Source: Alitta virens (taxonomy: Eukaryota > Annelida > Polychaeta > Phyllodocida > Nereididae). From it: DNA of 64,000 bases. The notes under the pieces were generated by a model. That model worked only from the letters and a program-made list of their open reading frames with translations, was not told the DNA's origin and made no database searches. Shown piece after piece: positions 12,486 through 22,509 of this stretch; within the stretch, counting starts at the first letter, position 1; each line of letters starts with the position of its first letter. The DNA lies in assembly GCA_932294295.1 (NCBI GenBank), contig OW028576.1:24807227-24871226 (forward strand), in the 5' to 3' direction. Made by a program: the position numbers and the translations under genes.

Positions 12486-13475
12486 ATTCTAGCTCATTGA
12501 TGGCAATCAGCAAGGAGCGTGCTTGGGGATGATCAAGAAGTGATCAGCCTGGCAATATAAACAATTCTGAAATGTTAGATGGTTCTAACATGCTAAGCAA
12601 ATTTTAGTGACATCAATATGTGAAGCACAGTGAGTTAAAAATGGCTACAATAATGCTGCAAGGGTAAAACAATGGTGATAGCCTGAGGAAACAAGGGCAT
12701 TTCTAACAATTTTTTTTTTTTTTTGCTTAAACTATAGTAATATTTAGAGTTCCTGGTTTGTGCACTCAACTGCATAGACTGCAATCTTGAGTGCACTGGT
12801 CAGAGTTCATTGGTGGCGTTTGCCCATCCAATGCGTGTGGTGAGGTGTGGTCCTTGCCCACTGTGGCAACAATCTTGTAGCCCGAGCTTGCACAACTTCC
12901 TGAGTGGTTTGTGGTATGTAGGGGTGAGGAGCATGTTGTCCTGCTCATGTCTAGTGGTTGGGTAGCATCAGCAAGTTGTGCTTGTGGCAGGGCGGTGTGT
13001 GACTTTCAATTCCCCAGGCCTAGAGAATTTAAGTGGACTGCGACTTGCACCGCCAGTTGAACACAACGCCTAGTCAGAATACAACCTGTAGATGCATGTG
13101 ATGGTCCATATCCTGGGCCAGTTCCAGATGCTGTGGGCTAAAGCCCCAGTTAGCGTTAAGTAGTCCAATAAGTCTCTGTGTGAGCAGTTCTGTTAATCTT
13201 TCACTTGGCATGTGCACTGCCAGTGTTCTTCCAGGTAACTTCCGGTGTATCTCCAGAGCGGAGTGACGGCGAGAATGGATGAACCACTCAGAAGTGCAAG
13301 CAGCCATGAATTCTTGTAGACCGTGGATTCCGCATAGTAAATTCCATCAGTCAGTAAATTCCAGTGGTCAGTGAATTCCAGTGGACAGTGAATTCCGTAG
13401 ACAGTGAATTCCGCACAGTAAATTCCATCAGTCAGTATATTCCAGTGGTCCACGTCAGAGGTGATGATGAGGTGA
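12486..13475 (-). other. Retrotransposon 3' untranslated region with short tandem repeats
   Basis: Between the pol stop and the polypurine tract. It contains a T-run at about 12711-12724 and an array of short units of about 17 bp ('cagtgaattccagtgg' and variants) at about 13336-13455. Open frames here (13193-13633 and 13074-13307 on the minus strand) read the repeats and the pol end in other frames. No envelope gene is seen. Confidence 0.55.
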
Positions 13476-16400
13476 TCATCGCCCCAGCAATCCTGGGAGT
13501 TCCTGCAGGAGATTGATGCGGGCTCGCTTCTGCTGATCCAAGGTGGGGGGGTCGATATCCGGAGGCAGTGGGCGTTTCGCTGCTCTTTGGAAGTAAGGAC
13601 GTCTCCTCTTGGCGTTCTCAGGCAGGTCCGCATCGTGCTGTCGCCTAGTTGCGGTCCTGTGCAGGCGCTTTGCGTCGTGGCGCCTCTGTGGAGCGGGGCG
13701 AGTTGTTGCTGCCGAGCGAGGGGGTGCTGGCTTGACGTCTCTAGTCGGCGAGGATGTCAGTTCTGGCTCTGCAGGTGACTCCTTGGTTTTCTTGCCGGAG
13801 ACCGGCTGATCTAGGTCGTGTGTGCGGCGAGTGGCTGTCCTGTGTAGGCGCTTAAAGTCTTCCCTCCTGGGAGGTGCATGTCTGGTCACCGCAGCGGTCC
13901 TGGGGTCAGGAGGGTCACTAGGGGACTGGCGCTCATTCCTGGTAGCTGCACGCCGTTTTGGGTGGGCATTGCTCTCTCCAGTCGTTGGCCCAGAGCTGGA
14001 CTCGCTTGACTGGCTAGGGTGCCTCCTCCTCTTGACGGCCGGTTTCACCTTCTGTTTTGGTTGTGGGGGAACAGCTTTGGTTTGCCTGGTGGCAGGCTGC
14101 CTGTCAGGTTGTCTTGTCACCCCAGTGACTCGGGTGCTTTGTCGTGGGTTCCTTCTCGGTCGTGGGTTGAGCTCATCCCACGCGATGTTGGGATCCACCA
14201 GCCTGACCTTGTTGATGTTGACCACCTTCTGCTTCCCACTTTGCTGGTGGGTCACCCACACGACTTTTCCCCTGACTCTCGTGACTGTCCATTGTGGGTC
14301 CCACTTCGCTGTCAATGAGAGCGGCTCCTGGGCCTTCACCACCACGGTGTCGCCCACTTTGATTGTGCCCGTGTTGGCTTGCTGCTGCAGGCGTGCCCTG
14401 TTGTGACGTCGTGAGTGCTCTGTCTGTTGGGCCGCCGTGCGCAATGCGTCTGCGATGTCTTGCAAGCGGTCGTCTAGCAGCCACTCCCTTCCAAGGAGTT
14501 TTGAAATGGGGAGGCGAGCTCTCCGACCATAGTGGAGAAAGTAAGGGGTGTGCCCTGTGGTATCCGACACCGAGTTGTTGTAGGCCATGAGGGCGGGTCC
14601 CAGTTGATCCTCCCAGGAATTTCGGGAGTTGATGATGAGCCGCGAGATAATTTGTTTAAGAGTACCATTAAAACGCTCGCACTTCCCGTTGGCCTGGGGA
14701 TTGTAACTGGTGGTCTGTCGGTGTTCCACTTCCACTCCTTGCAGGTATTGCTTCAGTGCCATGGCCCCAAATTCCAGCCCTTGATCCGTGATCAGCACAT
14801 CTGGGTAGCCATGTCTGGGGAAGTATTCCCTGCTAAACTTCTTCCAGACTTCATAGTTCGTCTTGAAGGGGATGGGGTAAGCCTCAGCCCAGCCTGTACA
14901 GTGGTCAATGATCGTCAAGATGTACTGGTTGTCGGCTGGTGACTTCACGAGTGGTCCAATTAAATCCGCCGCGACGATCTGTATGGGGGATGTCGCGATC
15001 GGCATCTCTCCCATAGGTGCCTTGGGGACCTTCTTGGAGTGGGCCACACAAGTGGGGCATCGGGCCACAAACGCCCTAACGTCCCTCCTCATGCCCGGCC
15101 AAACAAACGCCTCCTGGAGCTCCCTCATCGTCTTGAGGGTCGACATGTATCCCACGTCAAGATGGGCTCTGCTGATCACTGTCTGACGCAGATCTGGTGG
15201 CAACACCAGGCGGTGGTGGTCTGTTGCATACTGGTGTGGGCGTCTGGTGGAGTATAGTAGCCCATTGACCACTTCATACTGGCTTTCCTCATCGTGGTGC
15301 TCTGTCCACTCAGACATGGACCTCTGCTTCACTGCGACGTCGTGGAGACTCAAGCCGTACACATCCGGTGCCTTGTCATCTGGGGGGAGGTCGGGTAACT
15401 GGTCTCCTAGCTGCCAGAAGCCGGCGTCGAATGTGGCCATCTCGTCCGTCTGTCTTATCCTTGACAGCATGTCTGCCCTTATGTTGAGTCGGCCCTTGTG
15501 ATACTCGACTCTACATCCGTATTCTGCCAGTAGTATTGACCACCTCTGTATCTTTGTGTTGTTCATCTCTTTGGTGAACAACGAGGTCAGTGGCTTGTGG
15601 TCTGTAAAAGTTCTGTACTCTGCACCCCAGAGATAGGGCCTCAGTTGTTTGAGAGCATGAACCACACCATACGCCTCTTTCTCTATGGTCGCCCATCGCC
15701 TCTGAGTGTCTGACAATTGTTTGGACAAGTAGACAATGGGTCGCTCCACTCCATTGTCGTCCTCCTGGCACAAGATGGCGCCAATTGCATAGTCGCAAGC
15801 GTCTGTGTACAACTGGTAGGGCCTATCTGTTCTTGGGTGAGCCATTACGCCGTCACTGGTCAGTGCCTCCTTCAACTTGTCAAACGCCAACTGGTGGCTG
15901 CCCGTCCAATCAAACTTCACATTCTTCCTAGTGAGATTTACTAGGGGCTCCGATATGTGGGCGTAGTCCCGGATGCAGTTCCTGTAATAACCTGTCATTC
16001 CGAGGAAACTGCGGTTCTCTGCCAGGTTCTGCGGCGCCTGCATCCTCGTGATGGCGGTGACCTTGTCTGGGTCCGCACGCAGTCCCCGGTGGCTGACAAT
16101 GTACCCCAACAACTTGACCTCTCTGAGGCCAAAGACACACTTACTGGGGTTCAGCTTAAGGTTGTATTGTCTCAGTCTGCTGAACACTGTCTGCAGGTGC
16201 TGTACGTGGTCCTCCTCGCTTTTGCTGTATATCACAATGTCATCAATATACAGCATGCACATGTTGCCAATAAGTCCTTTCAGGACTACTTCCATCGCAC
16301 GCTGAAAAAGTTGTGACGCGTTACATAAGCCCATCGGGAGCCTGGTCCAGTGAAATAGCCCCCGATGGCACACAAACGCCGTTTTCTCCTGGTCCTCTGG

Positions 16401-17264
16401 GTGGAGCGGCAGCTGATGGAAGCCAGACTTCAGATCGAGCGTAGTGAACACCGTGGCTCCATGCAGCTGGTCAAAAATGTCACGTATAAGGGGAATGGGG
16501 TACGCGTCCTTTTTGGTTATCTTGTTGAGAGCTGTGTAATCCACACAAAAGCGCGGGCCGTCTGAGGTGTCCTTCTTCTCAACAAGCACCACAGGGGCTG
16601 CCCAAGGGGACGAAGAGGGCACTATCACTCCTTGTCGCAGCAGGTCCTCGAGTTTGGCGTCCAAGGCCGTGCGCTTGCTGAGGGGCATCCTGTAAGGGCG
16701 CCTCTTTATGGGCGATCCATCCGTGTGGATCCTCACCAAAATGTCTGGATGGCATCCAAGATGCTCACCCTTGGCGGCAAACAACTGCTCATTGTTCTGC
16801 ACACACCGGCCGATGTCCGAGTCGGTCACTCCAGAGGGGTTGTCACCCAGGGAATTGAGTGTGGCCACTTGTCGTGCTGGCAGCAACGGTAGCAAATGGT
16901 GACGCCAGGAGAGCGTGCCTCGGGCGTAATTAATCTCCGCCTGGTCGCTCCTGAAGACATCCCTGCCCAAAATCATTGGATGTGATATGTCCTCCACCAC
17001 TATCACTGCGATCCTGCCCAGGCGAGTTTTCATTATTTCTGTGCTGCCCAGCACTTTAATTCCATGGCCCGTGACACCACACAGCTCAATAGTCTCTCTG
17101 AGCACAGGGCTACGTCCTGTGCGTCTACATATCTGTTGAAATTCATGGCGCCGCAGCACTGTGCGAGACGCTCCAGTGTCGACGAGGGCGTAGAATTGGC
17201 AGCCGTAAAAGTCCAATTCCACGTGCACCAACTCGTCGATTGCTGCGGCGCTTAGTGCCCCCCC
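13476..17264 (-). CDS. pol: Retrotransposon Pol polyprotein (protease, RT, RNase H, integrase)
   Basis: About 1250 codons without interruption. In order: aspartic protease with ALVDTGAS near the N-terminus; reverse transcriptase with FTTLDLKSGFHQ, LPMGLCNA and the catalytic MLYIDDI; RNase H with LYTDACDYAIGA and FTDHKPL; integrase zinc region with C-x2-C (CPTC); and a catalytic core with ADLIGPL, ITDQGLEFG and a glutamate in NGKCERFNG. The basic C-terminal tail of about 200 residues contains a twice-repeated KRLHRTATRR motif. No ATG lies at the start; the frame is open upstream across the gag stop, so Pol is probably made by a -1 shift at seven G (17258-17264). In the integrase zinc region the expected second His is Tyr (codon about 15147-15149). 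Confidence 0.93.
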   Translation of the reverse strand, partial: GGALSAAAIDELVHVELDFYGCQFYALVDTGASRTVLRRHEFQQICRRTGRSPVLRETIELCGVTGHGIKVLGSTEIMKTRLGRIAVIVVEDISHPMILGRDVFRSDQAEINYARGTLSWRHHLLPLLPARQVATLNSLGDNPSGVTDSDIGRCVQNNEQLFAAKGEHLGCHPDILVRIHTDGSPIKRRPYRMPLSKRTALDAKLEDLLRQGVIVPSSSPWAAPVVLVEKKDTSDGPRFCVDYTALNKITKKDAYPIPLIRDIFDQLHGATVFTTLDLKSGFHQLPLHPEDQEKTAFVCHRGLFHWTRLPMGLCNASQLFQRAMEVVLKGLIGNMCMLYIDDIVIYSKSEEDHVQHLQTVFSRLRQYNLKLNPSKCVFGLREVKLLGYIVSHRGLRADPDKVTAITRMQAPQNLAENRSFLGMTGYYRNCIRDYAHISEPLVNLTRKNVKFDWTGSHQLAFDKLKEALTSDGVMAHPRTDRPYQLYTDACDYAIGAILCQEDDNGVERPIVYLSKQLSDTQRRWATIEKEAYGVVHALKQLRPYLWGAEYRTFTDHKPLTSLFTKEMNNTKIQRWSILLAEYGCRVEYHKGRLNIRADMLSRIRQTDEMATFDAGFWQLGDQLPDLPPDDKAPDVYGLSLHDVAVKQRSMSEWTEHHDEESQYEVVNGLLYSTRRPHQYATDHHRLVLPPDLRQTVISRAHLDVGYMSTLKTMRELQEAFVWPGMRRDVRAFVARCPTCVAHSKKVPKAPMGEMPIATSPIQIVAADLIGPLVKSPADNQYILTIIDHCTGWAEAYPIPFKTNYEVWKKFSREYFPRHGYPDVLITDQGLEFGAMALKQYLQGVEVEHRQTTSYNPQANGKCERFNGTLKQIISRLIINSRNSWEDQLGPALMAYNNSVSDTTGHTPYFLHYGRRARLPISKLLGREWLLDDRLQDIADALRTAAQQTEHSRRHNRARLQQQANTGTIKVGDTVVVKAQEPLSLTAKWDPQWTVTRVRGKVVWVTHQQSGKQKVVNINKVRLVDPNIAWDELNPRPRRNPRQSTRVTGVTRQPDRQPATRQTKAVPPQPKQKVKPAVKRRRHPSQSSESSSGPTTGESNAHPKRRAATRNERQSPSDPPDPRTAAVTRHAPPRREDFKRLHRTATRRTHDLDQPVSGKKTKESPAEPELTSSPTRDVKPAPPRSAATTRPAPQRRHDAKRLHRTATRRQHDADLPENAKRRRPYFQRAAKRPLPPDIDPPTLDQQKRARINLLQELPGLLGR

Positions 17265-18373
17265 TGGTTCTTGTCATCGCTGGACTGGGGTCGCTGACTT
17301 GCCGTCCTGCGGGACCTGCAGTGTCGGCGAAGGTGTCCCACCTTGTTGCAAAAGTGGCAAATTGGGGCTCCGTCGTCGGCGTACTGGTACTCGGGTTGGG
17401 CGACCTGTTGTCCACTTGGCCATGGCGAGCTGTCGACCCGCCTGTGCTGCGCCGGCTTGCCTCCTTGCAGGGCCGCCATCAACTTTGTGAATTGCTGCGT
17501 GAGCCCACAAACTTGTCGTCGCATTTCGGCCATGTCTTTGGCGAGGTCCGCATTGGGGCTGTCCTTGCTGCTCACTGCCCCCACCTCCATGGGTTCCTCG
17601 CCCCGCTCAATGATGCCCTCGTCCAGAGCCATTTTGAGGCGGTAATCATCGGCCTCATAGGCTGACACTAGTCTCATGGCGTCTCCATAGACTTCTGGCC
17701 GTCCCTCCTTGATGAGGCGCTCTACTACGTGCCGGTCCCTTAATCCTTTCATGTAGCTACGCAGCAGGAGCCGCGTTTGATCCTCGTTACGTCCCGCCAA
17801 GCGGCCTGCCCCGGGGCTGGGATAGGCCAGATCTGCGGACTCTCGAAATCTTCGTCCATAAGAGGCCGTCGTCTCATATGCCCCCTGCTTGATCTTTTCC
17901 ACCTCGTGTCTCAGGCGGTCATCCTCGTGAGGCGACAGAAAGGCCGTCTGGATGTGCTGCTTCACCTCTCCCCAGGTGACATGCTCGCGGTTGCGCTGCT
18001 CCAGAAAGTGCTCCAATTCTCTCCTCAGGGCCCCCTGAGCGGAGTGCGCTGCCACGTACACCGTTCTCTGCGTATACGCCCCAGTCAAGTCTACCTCGCG
18101 AATCCATTCTCTGACTGCATGCGGACTGGCGCCGTCGCAGGGTGGCACCCTTTTCGCCTGCTTCTCGGCCTTCTGGCGCTCCGTCGTTTCCCGGGCGGCT
18201 TCCAAACGCTGCTGATGCTCTTCGCTGGCTTGGTATCTCACGGCCATTCGCTCCTCTCTGTCTTGCGCCAGGAACTCCACGAAACTCTGCAGTGGCATGT
18301 TCTCTTGGGCTTCCAGGGCCTCTGCACCGGGTTCCCCGTTAAGTATGGGCTGCACGTCGCCTGTAGTAGGCAT
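17252..18373 (-). CDS. gag: Retrotransposon Gag with CCHC zinc knuckle
   Basis: The frame is open from 18424, but the first ATG is at 18373, giving about 373 codons. The N-terminal part is Glu/Gln/Arg-rich and helical. The middle resembles a retrotransposon capsid domain (region around RLRHEVEKIKQGAYE and FRESADLAYP). The C-terminal knuckle CHFCNKVGHLRRHC fits C-x2-C-x4-H-x4-C, the nucleic-acid binding motif of Gag nucleocapsids. It ends NQGGH-stop directly after the seven-G run that probably mediates Gag-Pol frameshifting. It is the first gene after the primer site and is intact. Confidence 0.9.
   Translation of the reverse strand: MPTTGDVQPILNGEPGAEALEAQENMPLQSFVEFLAQDREERMAVRYQASEEHQQRLEAARETTERQKAEKQAKRVPPCDGASPHAVREWIREVDLTGAYTQRTVYVAAHSAQGALRRELEHFLEQRNREHVTWGEVKQHIQTAFLSPHEDDRLRHEVEKIKQGAYETTASYGRRFRESADLAYPSPGAGRLAGRNEDQTRLLLRSYMKGLRDRHVVERLIKEGRPEVYGDAMRLVSAYEADDYRLKMALDEGIIERGEEPMEVGAVSSKDSPNADLAKDMAEMRRQVCGLTQQFTKLMAALQGGKPAQHRRVDSSPWPSGQQVAQPEYQYADDGAPICHFCNKVGHLRRHCRSRRTASQRPQSSDDKNQGGH
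17258..17264 (-). promoter_or_regulatory. Putative -1 ribosomal frameshift site (seven G)
   Basis: In the gag frame the bases read xxG GGG GGG followed by CAC TAA, so the heptamer is in the X XXY YYZ phase required for a -1 shift. After a one-base slip the pol frame is open into the protease. Gag-Pol -1 shifting is common in retroelements; use of this site is inferred from phase and position. Confidence 0.6.
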
Positions 18374-18550
18374 TTCTTCTTGGATCTGTGGCCGCGTCTC
18401 CGAGTTGGCGAGAATGATGTTCACTAGAGGTTGACTGCTGGGGAGGCTAAGTGCCTATCTTCATTCACGCTCGTCTTCTGGTAGGTTGTTGTGTTGCTAT
18501 GTCTAGCTGCCTCTCCTCTGCTGTTCCTACCATGAAGCTTTCATTCAAGA

Positions 18551-18568
18551 TCACGTCGGGGTCACCAA
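18551..18568 (-). other. Primer binding site, tRNA-Trp type
   Basis: Immediately inside the 5' (right) LTR, the minus strand reads TGGTGACCCCGACGTGAT, complementary to the 3' end of eukaryotic tRNA-Trp including CCA. A tRNA-Trp primer is the hallmark of the CsRn1 clade of Ty3/gypsy elements. The leader 18374-18550 holds no other gene. Confidence 0.8.
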
Positions 18569-20070
18569 TGTAAAAGTCCATGTCATTGAAGACTCCAATA
18601 CAATGACATTTCAGCCTAGACTTTCAACTGAGTCTCATCTCAGCATTGAGGGTAGTCAAGATCTCCCAGTTCCAAAGTGGGCAGAGTCCAAAGTGCAGTA
18701 AGCACAAAATGTTCAGAGTCCAAAGTGTACAAGTAAATAACACAAGAGTGGATTTGCTTCCTCAGCTGGCAAAATGAAAACTGATCTTTTTAATGTGCAC
18801 AAGGTATATGTATTAAAACACAATTCATGAAGTTTTCCCCCCAGCAGGGCTGAGAGGGAATTATCAACCAATCACAACACAGTAAATTCTACATTCCATG
18901 GGGTGATACCTCCCCCAAACAGGGCTGCTACCAGCATCTTTCTGCCAATTCTGGCAGGGATTAGTGAAACTGAGACAATGGAGCAAAAGTGGACCCCCTG
19001 CAGTGCTCTGCATTGTGCTGAGGCTATTTATAGCTCAAGTCACAATGGCTATTGTACTGAGTGTCAACTTTGGCTTGGTTAGCAGTTTTGGAGGGAAAGT
19101 TTTGGAGGGAAAATTAGTAAGCTCCTCCCACAATTCAGGACTTAACAGTGAGGCATCCTAACAGGGCAATGCACTCACATAATACTGACAATAAATCAAT
19201 ATGAAGCAAAAGGAATGATACTTGTCATCAATTGACAATTGATTGCTAACACAGTCAATCAATTAATAACATAATCAAGGTGTCATCAATTGACAATTGA
19301 TTGACAATACAGTCAATCAATTAATAATACAATCAATGTTAATGATATAATCATTGCTAACAATATAATCAGTACTAATAATCAACATTCCTTGCAGCAG
19401 GCTAAACTAGCTAAGACTAAGCATAATTAACAAGCAATTGCTGGCACATGTGAGTGGAGCAGTGACCAGCTAAAATGTAGTGATGAGCACACACTACTAC
19501 TGCATTTAGGTCACATGAGCAGAGGCCTGCATAGGGCAGGTGTAATGAAGAGCAAATGTCATACAACTCTAACTGACATATATCCTTTGCCTAGGGCAAG
19601 TGCAATGAGGAGCATACAATCATGCACCTGTCATGTTACTCTAACTGACATATGACATCTATCCTTTGCCTAGGGCAAGTGTAATGAGGAGCATATAATC
19701 AATGCACCTGTCATGTTACTCTAACTGACATATGACATCTATCCCTTGCCATACAATCAATGCACCTGTCATGTTACTCTAACTGACATATGACATCTAT
19801 CCTTTGCCTAGGGCAAGTGTAATGAGGAGCATATAATCAATGCACCTGTCATGTTACTCTAACTGACATATGACATCTATCCTTTGCCTAGGGCAAGTGC
19901 AATGAGGAGCATACAATCAATGCACCTGTCATGTTACTCTAACTGACATATGACATCTATCCTTTGCCTAGGGCAAGTGCAATGAGGAGCACACAATCAA
20001 TGCACCTGTCATATTACTCTAACTACTCTAACTGATATATACAAGTAGTTGCCAGGGGCTGCACTTTACA
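18569..20070 (-). repeat. 5' LTR (right copy)
   Basis: 1502 bp, same ends and internal tandem repeats as the left LTR; corresponding positions are offset by exactly 7599 bp at both ends, so no net length change separates the copies. The promoter and transcription start of the element should lie here, but I cannot place them. A 65-codon open frame (18964-19161) is identical to one in the other LTR and is not supported as a gene. Confidence 0.93.
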
Positions 20071-20649
20071 ACGTGACATGAAGTGAACAAATAAGTTAGT
20101 CATATCCAAGGTCATTTACAGCAAAACACTTATTTCCCACGCCACTAAGAATTTATACCCTGGCGACACCTAGTGTATATGGCTTAGCGTTATACAGTGG
20201 TGACATATTGTGTAAGAATATGTATACCCTAGCTACACCTAGTGTGTATGGCTTTGTACAGTGGCGACGCATTGTGTATGGCGTTCTACCATGGAGCCAC
20301 CATTCTACCTAGAGTTAAGGCAGATGCCTCATAGGACATTCAAGACTTACACATTTACACCTTTTAGTCAAAGAACCGGCACCGGTATGCCAGAGTTGTC
20401 GGTGCCCCCTAACAATCAAACATATTTTATTAGATTGCAGCCACTTACAACGCTTTAGAAGACCTTTGTTTCAAGCTAATACCTTACAACATCTCTTTAC
20501 CAGATATCCAACCCAGACAATTATTGATTTTTTATATGCTTCTGGTTTCTACTACCAAATATAGTTAATCAATCTTAACCTAGAGAGCCTCTACATAGAG
20601 CCTCTATCAGGTGCTGATGAGGCGTTAAACAATAACTCACACACACACA
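20071..20649. repeat. Spacer with a ~65-bp direct duplication and SINE tails
   Basis: A unit beginning 'tataccctggcgacacctag' at about 20155 is followed by a diverged second copy at about 20221, both ending near 'cattgtgta'. From 20581 come short segments of the family 'agcccaacaggtgctgatga', which recurs near 22510, 23580, 23820 and 25265, usually ending in a CA repeat; these look like the 3' tails of a second SINE-like family. No gene is supported. Confidence 0.5.
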
Positions 20650-21740
20650 CTCTACATAGCCCAACAGGTACTGATGAGGTGTTATAAACACAACACACAC
20701 AACTCTAACCAAGTTTGGCGTTCCCAGGCGCTTTTTGTGTGGAGGGGCTTGCTCAATCATCCGTGACGACCTGCGCATTAGGGCGTGACCCCCATAGCAG
20801 CAGATCGCCATATTGTTTCATCAACAAGACGAAAAGATTCAACTCGTCATTTTCGCCATTTTCAAGAGAAGCACTTTGTCCACAACATATCTGCTACTTC
20901 AAATAGTTTGTATTGGCATTTGCTGAGGTAGATAGACCCTCAATTTTCAACTATGTCCCTTCGTGGAGTTGTTTTAGGTCATTCCTTCGTCCATGGCATG
21001 GCTCAGGCCATTTCTGTCCCGGATCGCAACAACAATGACTTTCTGCCTCAACAGTTGGCTTGCGTATTCAGAGTCAATTATCATTATGATGCCATAACAT
21101 TGATAGGCCAGAGGGGAGCTATGACTGGCGACATTCTGCCCCTCTTCCAGCAAGCCAACATACATGCAGATTATGCTATAATAGACGTGGGAACCAATGA
21201 CTTGACTGCTGGGGATTCCCCATCACATGTTGCTGGCGCAATTATGCACACCGCCCGCCAGCTAATAAGGTGTCACGGCATTAAACGTGTGGCAGTCTGC
21301 TCAATTTTGTTCAGAGTCAGGGCACTAAGAAGACTCACACCAAGTAAATTCCGAGATGCTGCCAACAACGCCAACTCATGTCTGAGACAATTGTGCAAGG
21401 AATCACCCGTCATAAGCTACCACACACACAAAGGTTTCTGGGGCATCCCCATGGCTGACTGGTCCAAGGACTCCATCCATCCCAACTCAGCTGTGGGCAG
21501 AGCCAAGTATAAGAAGTCTCTCCGATGTGCCCTTCTGCAGCTGGCTGCGAATGAGACACGAGTGCAAAACAACCTGTTGCATTGGTAACTTTCATTCTTC
21601 TATATTCTACACTATTTTACTTGCACATCTCACTTACTTTTCAATTTGCTTACTCCCTTGGAAAAAGGGGTCAGTGCAAACTGCTCTTTTTCCTATGATT
21701 TATTTCTCATTTTACTTCTGGTTTTCCCTTTTCTAAAGCC
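20650..21740 (+). mobile_element. SGNH-domain repeat element, long copy
   Basis: The sequence from about 20650 to 21740 shares its start, its leader, the beginning and end of the open frame, and its tail ('tgatttatttctcattttac') with a shorter copy at about 22510-23325. Two copies 1.8 kb apart in unrelated surroundings indicate a repeat family rather than a host gene. No terminal repeats, reverse transcriptase or recombinase are visible, so the class is unknown. Confidence 0.55.
20953..21588 (+). CDS. SGNH/GDSL-like hydrolase domain protein of a repeat element
   Basis: 211 codons from ATG to TAA. The pattern fits an SGNH fold: an N-terminal VVLGHSFVHG at the GDS block (Ser in the nucleophile position, His in place of the usual Asp), AIIDVGTNDL at the G-x-N-D block, and KDSIHPNSAVGR at the Asp-x-x-His block near the C-terminus. 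It has no signal peptide or membrane segment. Domains of this type are carried by several retroelements, for example Ngaro-like and some non-LTR elements, where their role is unclear; that family link is background knowledge. The damaged second copy at about 22812-23200 supports a mobile origin. Confidence 0.6.
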   Translation: MSLRGVVLGHSFVHGMAQAISVPDRNNNDFLPQQLACVFRVNYHYDAITLIGQRGAMTGDILPLFQQANIHADYAIIDVGTNDLTAGDSPSHVAGAIMHTARQLIRCHGIKRVAVCSILFRVRALRRLTPSKFRDAANNANSCLRQLCKESPVISYHTHKGFWGIPMADWSKDSIHPNSAVGRAKYKKSLRCALLQLAANETRVQNNLLHW

Positions 21741-22509
21741 AGTTATCACCATAATAAAAGTTAAAAAAAAACAGGGTCAGTGCAATCTGCCTGGTTAACT
21801 CATTATATATATTTAAAAAATGATATATATATAATACATATGTTGTGTTCATTTATTCAACCCTTATTATAATTCATGAACAGATTGGTTTCATGCAGTG
21901 ATCAGTGACACAGAATGAAGAAGTTGGATGGCGGTTTCATCGTTGGTCTCTTTGCCATGGTCCCTGCCTGTCCTAATTAGCCCATCAGGTGCAAAAATAC
22001 AGGACGTAAAGCCCTAAACACCCACCCACCACCCACCGTATATTACCAATTGTAACATTAAAATCATAAAAAAAACAAGTTTAAATATCCTTAACTGTTC
22101 TAGCCTCTAAGTCAGAAAAAAAAACTTTTTTCTTGCGTTGATACAGCGACGCTTCATTGTCTTGTTTGCTTAACTTCTGATTTGAATCAGAATCTTTTCG
22201 TTGAGCAACTAATTTGGCTTTTGGGGTTGTCTCATCATCACTAACCATCTGGCTTTGCATAGCCAATGACAATGGTAATTTTCTATATAGAATCTCAGAA
22301 CTTTTATATTGTCATGATGTATATGTAAATATAATTAATAAGAACTCTTTGGCCATGATGATCATTGACACAGAATGAAGTCATGTTGAGGGCTTCTTCG
22401 AAATACAAAAAAAAAAATTATTTTTAAAATTTCCTCCGTATATTTACAATTGTAATATTAAAATCATTAAAAAAAAACAAGTTTGAATATCCTTAACCGT
22501 TCTAGCCTC
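21741..22509. other. Spacer with partial SINE body and a dispersed repeat
   Basis: A SINE 3' body lies at about 21925-22031. A block from 'cgtatattaccaattgtaac' into 'aaatatccttaactgttcta' at about 22036-22110 recurs near 22436-22510 and 23505-23580, each time ending in the 'tctagcctcta' tail. A minus-strand open frame of 63 codons at 22081-22272 has no support. A TA-rich stretch lies near 21810-21840. Confidence 0.5.

Larger units (their letters stand above)
10970..20070 (-). mobile_element. Complete Ty3/gypsy LTR retrotransposon (CsRn1-like), minus strand
   Basis: Two 1502-bp LTRs (10970-12471 and 18569-20070) sit exactly 7599 bp apart end for end and look identical wherever compared. They begin TGTAAA and end TTTACA, and the element is flanked by a 4-bp duplication ACGT (10966-10969 and 20071-20074). 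Between them lie, on the minus strand, a primer site, gag, pol and a polypurine tract. The integrase follows RNase H, the order of Ty3/gypsy. The primer site matches the 3' end of tRNA-Trp, which is characteristic of the CsRn1 clade; that clade call is knowledge plus inference. Open gag and pol and matched LTRs indicate a young, possibly still active, insertion. It lies between the 5.6-9.7 kb genes and the main viral block. Confidence 0.93.

Noticed and set aside
13587..18427. Many plus-strand open frames of 60-216 codons
   Set aside because: All lie antisense to intact gag and pol, in GC-rich sequence where chance open frames are common.
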